Below are positions 8,810-16,955 of a stretch of 44,470 bases of DNA, piece by piece. The DNA is taken from NCBI GenBank assembly GCA_039715055.1, contig JBDLID010000007.1, forward strand, positions 1-44,470, written 5' to 3'. Source of the stretch: JBDLID01 sp039715055 (GTDB lineage Bacteria; Desulfobacterota; Desulfobulbia; Desulfobulbales; Desulfocapsaceae). The notes under the pieces are model-generated. The model did no database searches, had not been told where the DNA came from, and was given only the letters and a program-made list of their open reading frames with translations. Both the position numbers and the translations under genes were made by a program. The number at the start of each line of letters is the position of its first letter. The first letter of the stretch is position 1.

Positions 8810-9538
8810 TCAACCGTCTTCTTCAATAAAGGCCTGCATCTCTTTGCTGAGCAACAGATGTGCGGCCAGATCATTCAGCCACGCCCGCTCCTCCGGGGTA
8901 TCGATAACCAGCGCGGAAACGGCCAGACTGTACATGGTCTGACCGATCATCGGATCGGTGACGCCTGCACAGAGTTCCTCAATGGAACGCGGGTTATGCA
9001 GCTCGGTAAGGAGATATTTTTTTTCCTCACTATCAAGACCCTGACCCTGGAGACGACCAAGAATCTGCTTTTCCTCATCATCATCCATTTTCCCATCGGC
9101 CCAAGCCGCGGCAATCATCACCTGAACCAATTTCAGGGCAAGGTCCATCTTTTCCGGATCGCTGAGCTGAGGTGTAGGAGTTGACGCTTCAACCTGTTCA
9201 GCCGGGACTACCTCGTCTCCGGGAATTGGGGGAGGCACAGGAGGAACTGTGGATTGAGATGTAACCGAAGTAACCTGCCCCGGGGTTCCTGCTCCCTGTT
9301 GGTAACTGCCGGTTGCGGGCTGACTGTTTTTGCTCCGCAAAATCGCATAGGCACCAACACCGAGACCAATAGCCGTAATCAACCCCTTACCCGAGGTCAA
9401 ATTGGACTTCATGGAATCGGCAAAACCGTTTCCTTTTTTCTTCTTGTACTTTTTCTTATATTTTTTTTTGGATTTTTTTGACTTGGATCCGGTCATCTCG
9501 GAGATGACCTTGTTCAGCAGTTTTTCCGGATCAAACAT
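8810..9538 (-). CDS. DUF533 (YebE-like/TerB-like) membrane-associated protein
   Basis: The protein has 242 residues. The N-terminus holds a lysine-rich stretch (about 18-36), then a weakly hydrophobic glycine-rich segment (GKGLITAIGLGVGAYAIL, about 50-67), a Pro/Thr/Val linker, and a C-terminal TerB-like helical domain (about 125-240). The domain carries AAAWADGKMDDDEEKQILGR, an acidic EF-hand-like loop typical of DUF533/TerB proteins. GAGG ahead of the ATG at 9538 supports the start. Function is unknown; relatives are inner-membrane proteins. Confidence 0.82.
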   Translation of the reverse strand: MFDPEKLLNKVISEMTGSKSKKSKKKYKKKYKKKKGNGFADSMKSNLTSGKGLITAIGLGVGAYAILRSKNSQPATGSYQQGAGTPGQVTSVTSQSTVPPVPPPIPGDEVVPAEQVEASTPTPQLSDPEKMDLALKLVQVMIAAAWADGKMDDDEEKQILGRLQGQGLDSEEKKYLLTELHNPRSIEELCAGVTDPMIGQTMYSLAVSALVIDTPEERAWLNDLAAHLLLSKEMQAFIEEDG

Positions 9539-9663
9539 TTGATAACCTCTTTTTCCTTGTTTTTCAACCGTTGCAATTCCGTCGTTTAATAAAGGTCAAC
9601 CATGGACACGCAGTGCAACAGGCTGGCCACGGCTGCACAGTTTTATCAAATGGGAACATAATT

Positions 9664-9945
9664 CTATTGTCGTAACCCCTTAATAATAAGATATGGAATG
9701 CTCAACAAGACAACCATTGTATCGGGGTCCAGCACGATCACCAGAAAGATCCACCTGGAAAACGCAATGGGCAACAGCCAATACCCGACAACAACAAGTA
9801 CAGGCCCCATGAAAGGGACCGGAGAACTCCATTGGCCGTTTTCATTATTCCTGTTTCTAAAGTTTGTTACCTGCCTCACATAGCTGGAAAAAATAATGAG
9901 AAATCCAAGCAGCAGAAAGGCGCCTCCTGGAATGTAGTTCACCAT
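9664..9945 (-). CDS. Small membrane protein of unknown function
   Basis: The protein has 93 residues with two to three hydrophobic segments: GGAFLLLGFLIIFSS near the start, then VPFMGPVLVVVGYWLLPIA, then WIFLVIVLDPDTMVVLLSIP. I do not recognise a family. I use the second ATG (9945), seven bases after GGGAG; the first ATG at 9951 is too close to that site. It lies 36 bases downstream of cbiK on the same strand and could be in the same transcript. Confidence 0.6.
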   Translation of the reverse strand: MVNYIPGGAFLLLGFLIIFSSYVRQVTNFRNRNNENGQWSSPVPFMGPVLVVVGYWLLPIAFSRWIFLVIVLDPDTMVVLLSIPYLIIKGLRQ

Positions 9946-9981
9946 TTTCATGCTCCCAGGACAATTAACCGCTAAACCATC

Positions 9982-10833
9982 TCAAAAATGGTCGGCAAGC
10001 TCAAGCCCCCGCTCAAGTCGCTGAATAAATGTTTGCGCCACCTCAGGGTAAAAACCAAGCCCCTTGAAACATTTCTCATTTCCGTGGCTCCTCTCCGGAC
10101 ACTCCACCTCAAGACCATGCTCTTCAAGCATGGTTCGCCATGAGTCCTGGTCGCCCATCAAATCATTTTCCACATGAAAGCCGGTCAAATACATCATGGG
10201 AATAATCCTGACCCTCTTATACTGACTCATAATATTTTCGCGGGTAAGCCTTGCAAAAACTGACCTGAAATCAGGAACGCCCTCTACAGAAGCGGCAAAC
10301 ACATTGGGGTAGCGGTCAAGTACAAGCCGTTCCAGGCCGAGGTAACCGCTGTTGACCGGATCTGCGGTCAGAGACGTCCCATGAAGCGCAAGCAGATTGC
10401 ACCCCCTGTCGGCAGAAAAAAAATCCTGCTCGACAACAGCGAGGATATCATTGACATATTTCCAGCGATGAAGAAGGGTCTCGCCGAGAAAGACACGCAG
10501 CCCCGGAAAATACTCACAGGTTTCAGCAAGATGACGGTACTCGCTGCCGGGAAAAATATGAAGGGGCTGGACAACCGCCTTGCGAAATCCCTGTGATTCT
10601 ACCTGGGCAAGAGTTTCATGCACTCCGGGCAGACCAAGTTTTTTACGTATAATCTCCGAGGTATAACCCCAGAAAATTTCCCTGTCCGGGAACCTGACCT
10701 TCAGCTGGCGACGAAAAAGATCAAGGGCCGGCTGAGATTTCTTGCTGCTGCCAAAAGCGGCAATGATCAGGGCCGGCTCCTGCTGGAGTCCGGAAATATG
10801 CATTTTTCGACCGATATAGCCGTTGGGGTGCAT
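9982..10833 (-). CDS. cbiK: Sirohydrochlorin cobaltochelatase, CbiK family
   Basis: The protein has 283 residues and inserts Co2+, or Fe2+ for sirohaem, into sirohydrochlorin. CbiK features are AAFGSS at the N-terminus, QPLHIFPGSEY, LLALHGT (His151) and TGFHVENDLMGD (His220); the two His match the metal-binding pair known in the family. There is no signal peptide, so this is a cytoplasmic form rather than the periplasmic haem-binding type known in some Desulfovibrio. The ATG at 10833 has AGAGG about eight bases upstream; the ATG at residue 11 is an alternative. The gene fits an organism needing sirohaem for sulfite reductase and cobalamin for acetyl-CoA metabolism, but no pathway partners are adjacent. 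Confidence 0.9.
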   Translation of the reverse strand: MHPNGYIGRKMHISGLQQEPALIIAAFGSSKKSQPALDLFRRQLKVRFPDREIFWGYTSEIIRKKLGLPGVHETLAQVESQGFRKAVVQPLHIFPGSEYRHLAETCEYFPGLRVFLGETLLHRWKYVNDILAVVEQDFFSADRGCNLLALHGTSLTADPVNSGYLGLERLVLDRYPNVFAASVEGVPDFRSVFARLTRENIMSQYKRVRIIPMMYLTGFHVENDLMGDQDSWRTMLEEHGLEVECPERSHGNEKCFKGLGFYPEVAQTFIQRLERGLELADHF

Positions 10834-11053
10834 TAATTTGCCTCTTCTAAATCAAACAAGGTGATGGTGCTGCCCGGTTAAAGCAGTAGTGTTTACATTA
10901 GATCTGTCTAAAAGATCAATATAGCCGGAGACTAAGATAGATTTCACCTTTTTTTCTTCATTGGGGCCGATTTGACGGGAAAGAGGTGGTGCAGCGTGCA
11001 CAGCCGTGTTTGCGTTTGTCATCCTTCTACAGTAAAATCGAAACTATTGACTG

Positions 11054-11068
11054 AGGGCAAATTGCCCT
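11054..11068. promoter_or_regulatory. Short inverted repeat upstream of the M18 aminopeptidase gene
   Basis: AGGGCAA-A-TTGCCCT is a perfect 7-base inverted repeat around one base, about 95 bases before the apeB start. The 330-base gap (10834-11163) between divergent cbiK and apeB otherwise holds only the dispersed element at 11080-11117. An operator is possible. Confidence 0.35.
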
Positions 11069-11079
11069 GATTTGCCAAC

Positions 11080-11117
11080 TGTAACTATTTCGCAGATAAG
11101 CAAACGGAGTGAGACTT
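11080..11117 (+). repeat. Partial copy of a dispersed repeat (relative at 32210)
   Basis: TGTAACTATTTCGCAGATAA followed by GC, a variable stretch and GAGACTT matches the left end of the element at 32210-32246, with a few substitutions and one gap. The matching right end is not present here. Confidence 0.5.
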
Positions 11118-11163
11118 CACCATCCCATCTAAAGAACCTATTCTCAACAGACGATAACTTATT

Positions 11164-12474
11164 ATGGATCAAAAACAGTACAATCGGCAGCTTTTTGAAT
11201 TTTTGTCAGCCTCACCGACACCATTTCACGCTGTATCATTCATGGCTGACAAACTGCGTCAAAACGGTTTTGTTGAACTGAGCGAGAAGGAACCCTGGAA
11301 TGTACAGGACCTGGAGTCTGCCTTTATTATTCGCGACGATGGAAGCCTGATTGCCTTTACCCTTGGTGGAGAGGAAAAGCGACGGGAAGGTTTCCGCATG
11401 CTTGGCGCCCACACCGACAGTCCCTGCCTCCAGGTTAAACCTCTTGCTGCCGATCCAAAACATTCCATTCATCAGCTGCCGGTGGAGATCTATGGCGGTC
11501 CCCTTCTCGCCACCTGGTTCGACCGTGATCTTTCACTTGCAGGCCGTGTGGTCTGTCGCCTCAAAAACCAGTCGCTGACCACCCTGCTGGTTGATTTCCA
11601 ACGTCCCATGCTCACCATTCCCAGCCTGGCCATTCACCTGGACCGTGAGGCCAATGTCAAAAGGACAATCGACAAACAGACCGACATTATACCACTGTTT
11701 GGCCAGCAGCAGGATGATAATCCGCTGGCTCTCAGTGAGGTTCTCATCAAAAAACTCGAAGAGCTTCATCCCGGCCGGGAGATAGAATCCATTCTTGGCG
11801 CTGACCTCTTCTGTTATGACTGCCAGCCACCGTCATACAACGGTAACAACAGAGAGTTCATCTGCGCCGGGAAACTGGACAATCTGCTCTCCTGTCATGC
11901 GGCGCTGAGCGGGATGCTGAACCGGGATGGTGAGATCAACAGGCTCATGATCTGTTCCAACCATGAAGAAGTCGGTTCAACAACTGCTGCCGGCGCTGGC
12001 GGTTCCTTTCTCAAAACCATACTCAAACGTCTCTATCCCGACCCGCAAGAGAGACACTGTGTCCTCGCCAGATCGCTGCTGGTCTCCATGGACAACGCTC
12101 ATGCAGTCCATCCTAATTTCGCCGCCAAAAGCGATCCGGCTCACCTGCCGCTGATGAATCACGGACCGGTGATCAAGTCAAATGCCAATCATCGCTACGC
12201 CACCACCGCCGCCTCAAAAGCGATTTTCAGGGCAGTCGCCGAAGAAGTGGAGGTTCCGCTCCAGGATTTTGTCATGCGAAATGACCTCCTCTGCGGATCG
12301 ACTATTGGTCCGATGACAGCAGCTGAACTCGGTGTCAACACCATCGATATCGGTGCACCGACCCTTGGCATGCACTCCATCCGGGAGATGACCGGCAGCC
12401 GTGACCCGTTGATGCTCTATAGCGCCATCCTTCATTTTCTCAATAGACCTCTTCTACCGGAGATCATCTGCTGA
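11164..12474 (+). CDS. apeB: M18 family aminopeptidase (aspartyl aminopeptidase type)
   Basis: The protein has 436 residues, the usual length for bacterial M18 zinc metallopeptidases, which remove N-terminal (often acidic) residues in the cytoplasm as large oligomers. Motifs in order are SPTPFHAV at the N-terminus, MLGAHTDSPCLQVKP (first zinc His and Asp), CAGKLDNLLSC (bridging Asp), CSNHEEVGS (catalytic Glu pair), SMDNAHAVHPNF, and near the end GAPTLGMHSIRE with the last zinc His. The start has no good ribosome binding site, but the N-terminus aligns well with the family. The stop overlaps the next gene by one base (TGATG), so the two are probably co-translated. Confidence 0.95.
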   Translation: MDQKQYNRQLFEFLSASPTPFHAVSFMADKLRQNGFVELSEKEPWNVQDLESAFIIRDDGSLIAFTLGGEEKRREGFRMLGAHTDSPCLQVKPLAADPKHSIHQLPVEIYGGPLLATWFDRDLSLAGRVVCRLKNQSLTTLLVDFQRPMLTIPSLAIHLDREANVKRTIDKQTDIIPLFGQQQDDNPLALSEVLIKKLEELHPGREIESILGADLFCYDCQPPSYNGNNREFICAGKLDNLLSCHAALSGMLNRDGEINRLMICSNHEEVGSTTAAGAGGSFLKTILKRLYPDPQERHCVLARSLLVSMDNAHAVHPNFAAKSDPAHLPLMNHGPVIKSNANHRYATTAASKAIFRAVAEEVEVPLQDFVMRNDLLCGSTIGPMTAAELGVNTIDIGAPTLGMHSIREMTGSRDPLMLYSAILHFLNRPLLPEIIC

Positions 12475-13142
12475 TGCGGATTCCAGGTCGACAAATATGG
12501 CTGCTGCCTCTTTTACTGCTCCCCCTCATTATACTTTTAGGTGCTGGACATGGAGAGTGCAGCCTGAAGAAGTATGTTGACAAGTACAGTAAATCGACCA
12601 TTTCCCAACAGCGACTGGACAGGGTCAGCCGTTACAATGACCTCATCGACTACTATTGCCGGTTCACCTTTTTTCGCCCCAAACACCGGGTCAGTCCCGA
12701 TTTCATCAAGGCCCTGATCCTTGCTGAATCAGACGGCAATCCCCGTGCAGTCTCTCATAAAAGAGCCATGGGCCTTGGCCAGATCATCCTCACAACGGGC
12801 CAGGAGGCAGGCCGGGAACTGGCACGACGCCATATTGATTTTCAACATGTCAGCCGCTCAACCCTCAAAAACATTACTGCCAAAGATCTGTTTGATCCTG
12901 CGGTCAACATTCTTCTCACCTGCTACCTGATCTCCAAGTACAACCATAAATTCAACGGCCGCCTGGACCTGGTTCTCACCGCCTGGAATGCCGGGGAAAA
13001 TACCCGGCAACTGAGATGGGGACGCCCCGCCCCTTATCGTGAGACGCTCAACCTGATCGGCAAGGTGAACGGCTATTACCTGTTTCTTCTCAAACAAAAA
13101 CAGCTCAGAAAACAAAAGCGTATCGCCTTCCGACGTATGTAG
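12474..13142 (+). CDS. Lytic transglycosylase (SLT-type lysozyme-like)
   Basis: The protein has 222 residues. A hydrophobic signal or anchor (IWLLPLLLLPLIILLGAGHG, 8-27) is followed by a lysozyme-like SLT domain from about residue 60. The catalytic Glu is in KALILAESDGNPRAVS, followed by AMGLGQI and, further on, LTAWNAGENTR. It cleaves peptidoglycan between MurNAc and GlcNAc in the periplasm. The start overlaps the apeB stop. The C-terminus is strongly basic. Confidence 0.9.
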   Translation: MRIPGRQIWLLPLLLLPLIILLGAGHGECSLKKYVDKYSKSTISQQRLDRVSRYNDLIDYYCRFTFFRPKHRVSPDFIKALILAESDGNPRAVSHKRAMGLGQIILTTGQEAGRELARRHIDFQHVSRSTLKNITAKDLFDPAVNILLTCYLISKYNHKFNGRLDLVLTAWNAGENTRQLRWGRPAPYRETLNLIGKVNGYYLFLLKQKQLRKQKRIAFRRM

Positions 13143-13265
13143 ACGAGGCAATATCTCTTCTGAACCGTAAACCGTCTGACCAGCCGCACCTTTCCCGCCT
13201 GGCTCCTCCTGAAGATATTGGTTACTGCTCACCTGGGCAAACAATTCAGCCCTTCTGTTTTTTAC

Positions 13266-13302
13266 AAAAAAAAGGCCCGTTTTCAAAAATGAAAACGGGC
13301 CT
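13266..13302 (-). terminator. Rho-independent terminator for the octaheme cytochrome gene
   Basis: Perfect 12-base arms (AGGCCCGTTTTC at 13273-13284 and its complement at 13291-13302) close a six-base loop. On the minus strand a T-run (13266-13273) follows, so it terminates leftward transcription. Confidence 0.9.
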
Positions 13303-13323
13303 CATCTTACTTGTAAAACTGTT

Positions 13324-13360
13324 CAGTCATCATGGAGAACAACTGATTCCATGATGACTG
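13324..13360. repeat. Perfect 13-base inverted repeat just after the octaheme gene
   Basis: CAGTCATCATGGA (13324-13336) and its exact complement (13348-13360) are separated by 11 bases, 12 bases past the octaheme stop. No T-run follows directly. It may be an mRNA 3'-end stabiliser or a first terminator hairpin ahead of the one at 13266-13302. Confidence 0.6.
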
Positions 13361-13372
13361 ATAATCGTCAAA

Positions 13373-14818
13373 TCAATGCTTTGACATTTTTTTGAGTTTC
13401 ATCGGATCATCTTCATAGCCAAGAGCCTTCCAGTCAAGGCGATTTCCTTCCTTGTGACAGTTGAGGCACTTGAGCGCCTTGGCCTTGGGGTCAACCTGGT
13501 GGTTGATGGGCCAGTAGGTCCAGGTCTTGGTGAAATCATGCTCACCGGAGAACTCGAGCCCGGTGGCTTTCATACCAGCGGTAATCGCCTTGGTCCAGTC
13601 GAAGTTAACCCAGTAGGCTTCCTTGTCACCCTTGAATCCAAAGACCTTTGGGGTAACCAGGTAATTGTTCTTGGTATCGTAGGGCTGTACGGCCTTATGG
13701 ATCTTAAACGGCATGATCTTGGATACACCGTCATCTTTGGAACCGAGGGGGTAGTTCAGTTTGGTTACCTTGGTCGGATCAATCTTGTCGCCGATGGTGT
13801 ACGCTCCGGCATCACCGTTAAACCATGCGTAGGTGGGGACAACGTCCTCCTCGTAGGTAAACTTGCCCTTCTTGAAGATGTAGGTCTTGTGACCGTGCTC
13901 TTTGACGATTTTCTCCTTGCCCGCTTTTTTAAGTTCAGCAGGACTCATGGCCTTTGACCAGTCCCAGGTCATTTTGGTCGCGTCACCTTTGGCAAAGTGA
14001 GAGACGTGACAGGTCTGGCAGGCAATCTTCTTGGCATGCTTGTTGTATTGCTTGGCAGTAGGGAAGTAACGGTGAGGAGTCTCACCATGACAATCTGTAC
14101 AGTCCATGGTGGTCTTTACGCCGGGAGAGACAATCAGAGATTTTCCTGGAATGGCGTGGGAGTCTGTTTTGTGGCACTGCTGACAGGAGAAATTCAACCC
14201 GTCTGCCGCCATATGAACATCGATTTCCTGGCTTGGCTTACTCATCGCCATGCTCATATCGCCAGGCTTGACGTTGTTTCCGCCACCACCGTTAGCGTGG
14301 CAGACCAGACAGTTGTCGCGGTCTGGAAGGCCGGCGTTCTGGGCAACTTTAACCAGATCAACCTTTTTCTTGTCCATGGAGGCTTTACCGGTATAGCCGG
14401 CAGGCATACCTGCTCCTGCACCGGGCTTCTTATAAGTTCCGGTTGTGTCGTGACAGATCAGACAGTCAACTTTATTCTCATCGGTGAAATCAAAGCTGTC
14501 ATCAACCCAGCCGTAACCGACATGACAACTTGTACAGCGGGCCCAGTTGGCATTGATGGAAATACAGAAATTGTTAAATGAATTCTTCTTTCCACGTACG
14601 ACATTCTTACCGTTGACAACCTGCTCACGCTCCCAGGTCCAGTGGGAAGTAGCCATGACTTGCTGGGCGGCGTCCTCGTGACACTCAAGACAGGTGGCGG
14701 TCACCTCCATCGGGCTCTCGAAAGGGCCTTCAATTTCGGCATGATCGTTGGCAAAACCCACGGAACCTCCAATGAGGATTCCGAGTGCTGCAACGGGTAC
14801 GGCATAAAACTTCTTCAT
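13373..14818 (-). CDS. Octaheme c-type cytochrome, tetrathionate reductase (OTR) family
   Basis: The mature protein is periplasmic: a signal peptide (VPVAALGILIGGSVGFA) covers residues 7-23 of 481. Eight CxxCH sites start at residues 43, 95, 119, 170, 212, 240, 267 and 451. The GKKN...NNFCIS stretch just ahead of haem 2 is typical of this family, where a Lys ligates the active-site haem; which Lys serves here cannot be proved by eye. The characterised Shewanella OTR reduces tetrathionate, nitrite and hydroxylamine in vitro, so the physiological substrate remains open. The ATG at 14818 is preceded by GGAGG; an upstream in-frame start is not. It is transcribed divergently from a sigma-54 activator, with a -24/-12 element at 15005-15020. 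Confidence 0.93.
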   Translation of the reverse strand: MKKFYAVPVAALGILIGGSVGFANDHAEIEGPFESPMEVTATCLECHEDAAQQVMATSHWTWEREQVVNGKNVVRGKKNSFNNFCISINANWARCTSCHVGYGWVDDSFDFTDENKVDCLICHDTTGTYKKPGAGAGMPAGYTGKASMDKKKVDLVKVAQNAGLPDRDNCLVCHANGGGGNNVKPGDMSMAMSKPSQEIDVHMAADGLNFSCQQCHKTDSHAIPGKSLIVSPGVKTTMDCTDCHGETPHRYFPTAKQYNKHAKKIACQTCHVSHFAKGDATKMTWDWSKAMSPAELKKAGKEKIVKEHGHKTYIFKKGKFTYEEDVVPTYAWFNGDAGAYTIGDKIDPTKVTKLNYPLGSKDDGVSKIMPFKIHKAVQPYDTKNNYLVTPKVFGFKGDKEAYWVNFDWTKAITAGMKATGLEFSGEHDFTKTWTYWPINHQVDPKAKALKCLNCHKEGNRLDWKALGYEDDPMKLKKMSKH

Positions 14819-14848
14819 TTTTTCCTCCTCGCTTTGCCTTAACGGCAC

Positions 14849-14863
14849 GGTTGAACTTCAACC
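14849..14863. promoter_or_regulatory. Inverted repeat GGTTGAA-C-TTCAACC in the octaheme gene leader
   Basis: This is a perfect 7-base inverted repeat around one base, about 30 bases upstream of the octaheme start. It could be an operator or a small leader hairpin next to the ribosome binding site. Confidence 0.35.
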
Positions 14864-14917
14864 TTTTTTCCTTACTGATGCCTGCTGGATTAGTCAGTCA
14901 CCTGTTTGATGATGTAA

Positions 14918-14933
14918 TGTGATTTTGATCACG
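14918..14933. promoter_or_regulatory. CRP/FNR-type palindrome, HcpR-like
   Basis: TGTGA-TTTTGA-TCACG has the five-base half sites and six-base spacing of the CRP-type consensus TGTGA-N6-TCACA, with one mismatch. HcpR, a nitrosative-stress regulator of the CRP/FNR family in sulfate reducers, is reported to use a TTGTGA-N6-TCACAA type site. It lies about 100 bases upstream of the octaheme start. Confidence 0.4.
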
Positions 14934-15004
14934 CTCACAACTAATTATCGCTGCCCAGAAAACAATTAATCTCTTCAACGGGGCAATTTCACACGGCAAA
15001 TCAA

Positions 15005-15020
15005 AGCAATTTCCATACCA
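15005..15020 (-). promoter_or_regulatory. Sigma-54 (-24/-12) promoter for the octaheme cytochrome gene
   Basis: Read on the minus strand, the element is TGGTATG-GAAA-TTGCT. It has GG and GC exactly ten bases apart and five of seven matches to TGGCACG, with a perfect TTGCT. The predicted start near 14994 leaves a leader of about 176 bases before the ATG at 14818. A sigma-54 activator gene starts on the other side of it. Confidence 0.6.
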
Positions 15021-15068
15021 TATAACAAGATACTGAATTACGGTTCATTTTTTTTTATCGTTCATCAA

Positions 15069-15126
15069 CCTTAACATTTTGCTTAACAACATTAACAAAC
15101 AATGTTAACGTCACCTTAACATTTAG
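15069..15126. promoter_or_regulatory. Cluster of TTAACATT sites, probable enhancer sites for the adjacent activator
   Basis: CCTTAACATTT occurs at 15069-15079 and 15114-15124 in the same direction, 45 bases apart. Between them lie AACATT (15088-15093) and AATGTT (15101-15106) as an inverted pair. The cluster lies about 75-130 bases upstream of the predicted octaheme transcription start, the usual place for sigma-54 enhancer sites, and directly ahead of the activator gene, which may also be autoregulated. Confidence 0.5.
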
Positions 15127-15174
15127 CGTCTTTAACACTCACTGCTTAGCACTTCCACCGACCCTCTCGCAGCC

Positions 15175-16566
15175 ATGATTCAGGAACCCCCATTTGAAGA
15201 TTATTTTCGCGACAACTGGAAAGATGTCGTCGATAAAATGAAAGAAGGGTTAATGCTGGTCGACCCCTCAGGGCGGATTCTCTATGTCAACCGTGCACTT
15301 GAAGACATTTTTCAATACAAGAGGGAGGAGTTACTGGGTAATCTCTGCGACACCCTCGAGTGTTCAAAATGTATTGAGCATCGCAACACCAAGGGTGAAA
15401 AGGGGTGTGACCTTTTCAAAACCGGTACTGTCAGAGACCTTCGCTGCACATTCAAACGAAAAGACGGCACCCCGGTCACTGTTTTAAAAAACGCTACAAT
15501 ACTCACCAATGCAGACAATCGTGTCGTTGCCGGTGTCGAGACTTTGACCGACCTCACCGCCATCGTCTCAAGGGATCAGGAGATCACTGACCTGCGAAGG
15601 CACCTCAACCGTGAGGATGGTTTCCAGGGCATTATCGGCAATGACCCATCCATGAACACTGTTTACGAACTGATCAGAAGTGCGGCAGAATCAAATGCCC
15701 CGGTTGTAATCTATGGTGAATCTGGTACGGGCAAAGAGCTGGTAGCGGGAGCCATTCACCACCTGAGCAGCCGCAAAAGCAGCCCTCTGATTAAAGTCAA
15801 CTGCGCAGCACTTAATGAGAACCTGCTTGAGAGTGAACTCTTTGGCCATATCCGCGGAGCATTTACCGGAGCCGACAAGGCAAGGCTTGGGCGATTTGAA
15901 GCCGCGGACCAGGGATCGATTTTTCTCGACGAGATAGGTGACCTGCCCATTTCAACTCAGACAAAACTGCTCAGAGTTCTTCAGGAACAGGAGATAGAGC
16001 GGGTGGGTGATCATCAACCCATCCCCATCAATGTAAGGGTGATTTCAGCAACCAATAAAGATCTCGATAAATTGATGCGAGAGGAAAAGTTTCGTGATGA
16101 CCTCTACTACCGGATCGGTGTTATTCCCATCATCATCCCGCCACTCAGGCAACGAAAAGACGACATTCCTTTACTGGTCAAAACCTTTATCGAACGGGAA
16201 CGGTTAAAAACCAAAAAAGAGATTCCTGGAATTACAAAAAAGGCACTGGAGCTACTTTGCAATTATCAATGGCCGGGCAATGTGCGCGAACTGATGAATG
16301 TCATCGAGTACAGTTTTGTGATCTGCCAGAAATCGAAGATTGAACCATCCCATCTTCCCACTCATCTCACCACAGATTCACCCCGGGCTGATCTTGTGCT
16401 CACTCCCGGCAGCAGCAAGTCCGACTCGCAAATGCAGATCATGGAGGCTATCAAGCAGACAGGCGGCAACAGATCCAAGGCCGCCAAACTTCTGGGGATA
16501 TCCCGGGTCACTCTCTGGAAGAGGCTCAAAAAGTACAATATAACGATTGACAAATCTTCGACATAA
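15175..16566 (+). CDS. PAS-domain sigma-54-dependent transcriptional activator
   Basis: The protein has 463 residues. An N-terminal PAS domain (about 14-130, EGLMLVDPSGRILYVNRA) contains a cysteine group at 58, 63, 66 and 78, with another at 91, that could bind a metal or respond to redox state. The AAA+ domain follows: Walker A GESGTGKE (181-188), the sigma-54 contact loop GAFTGA (228-233), Walker B IFLDEIGDL, and the arginine-rich sensor 2 end WPGNVREL. The C-terminus is a Fis-type helix-turn-helix (GGNRSKAAKLLGISRVTLWK). There is no receiver domain, so sensing is by PAS. Position between the octaheme gene (divergent) and the molybdoenzyme operon (same direction) suggests it controls both. 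Confidence 0.93.
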   Translation: MIQEPPFEDYFRDNWKDVVDKMKEGLMLVDPSGRILYVNRALEDIFQYKREELLGNLCDTLECSKCIEHRNTKGEKGCDLFKTGTVRDLRCTFKRKDGTPVTVLKNATILTNADNRVVAGVETLTDLTAIVSRDQEITDLRRHLNREDGFQGIIGNDPSMNTVYELIRSAAESNAPVVIYGESGTGKELVAGAIHHLSSRKSSPLIKVNCAALNENLLESELFGHIRGAFTGADKARLGRFEAADQGSIFLDEIGDLPISTQTKLLRVLQEQEIERVGDHQPIPINVRVISATNKDLDKLMREEKFRDDLYYRIGVIPIIIPPLRQRKDDIPLLVKTFIERERLKTKKEIPGITKKALELLCNYQWPGNVRELMNVIEYSFVICQKSKIEPSHLPTHLTTDSPRADLVLTPGSSKSDSQMQIMEAIKQTGGNRSKAAKLLGISRVTLWKRLKKYNITIDKSST

Positions 16567-16768
16567 CACCTCTTCCCTTCGCATACTGCTATCAGTCCGC
16601 CAGTCAGTTTCCTTTTCCTTTCAACAACACCTTTGGCAAAATGCAGACACCAGCGTTTATAGTTTTTCATTAAACAGCAAAGTCCTAACATATTTAAAGA
16701 GCCGAATCCTGCTCTCATTTTTACAGCTTTTGCTCTGTTTCCTCTGGTTTTAAGGCTGTTTTTAAAGC

Positions 16769-16784
16769 CGGCGCAAAGCTTGCT
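16769..16784 (+). promoter_or_regulatory. Possible sigma-54 promoter for the torD-molybdoenzyme operon
   Basis: CGGCGCA-AAGC-TTGCT has GG and GC ten bases apart and a perfect TTGCT, but only a moderate match to TGGCACG. It lies in the 389-base gap (16567-16955) after the activator gene. A start near 16795 would give a 160-base leader. I saw no other strong signal in the gap. Confidence 0.45.
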
Positions 16785-16955
16785 ATTGACAGACATCTCA
16801 ATATTCGATAGTTTAGGAAAGTTGACTGAACGGTGATTCAGAAAAATAAACGGTTAAGGATAATTGCTATCAATTTCATTCCGCATAACTAACTCTTTTA
16901 ACGATTTTTTTTCCTGACAGCCCTCCAAGGCAAAGTCCAAAATATTCCATCATCC

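Noticed and set aside
15105..15120. TTAA-N7-TTAA, resembling an alphaproteobacterial CtrA site
   Set aside because: The match comes from the repeated TTAAC units and the organism is not an alphaproteobacterium.
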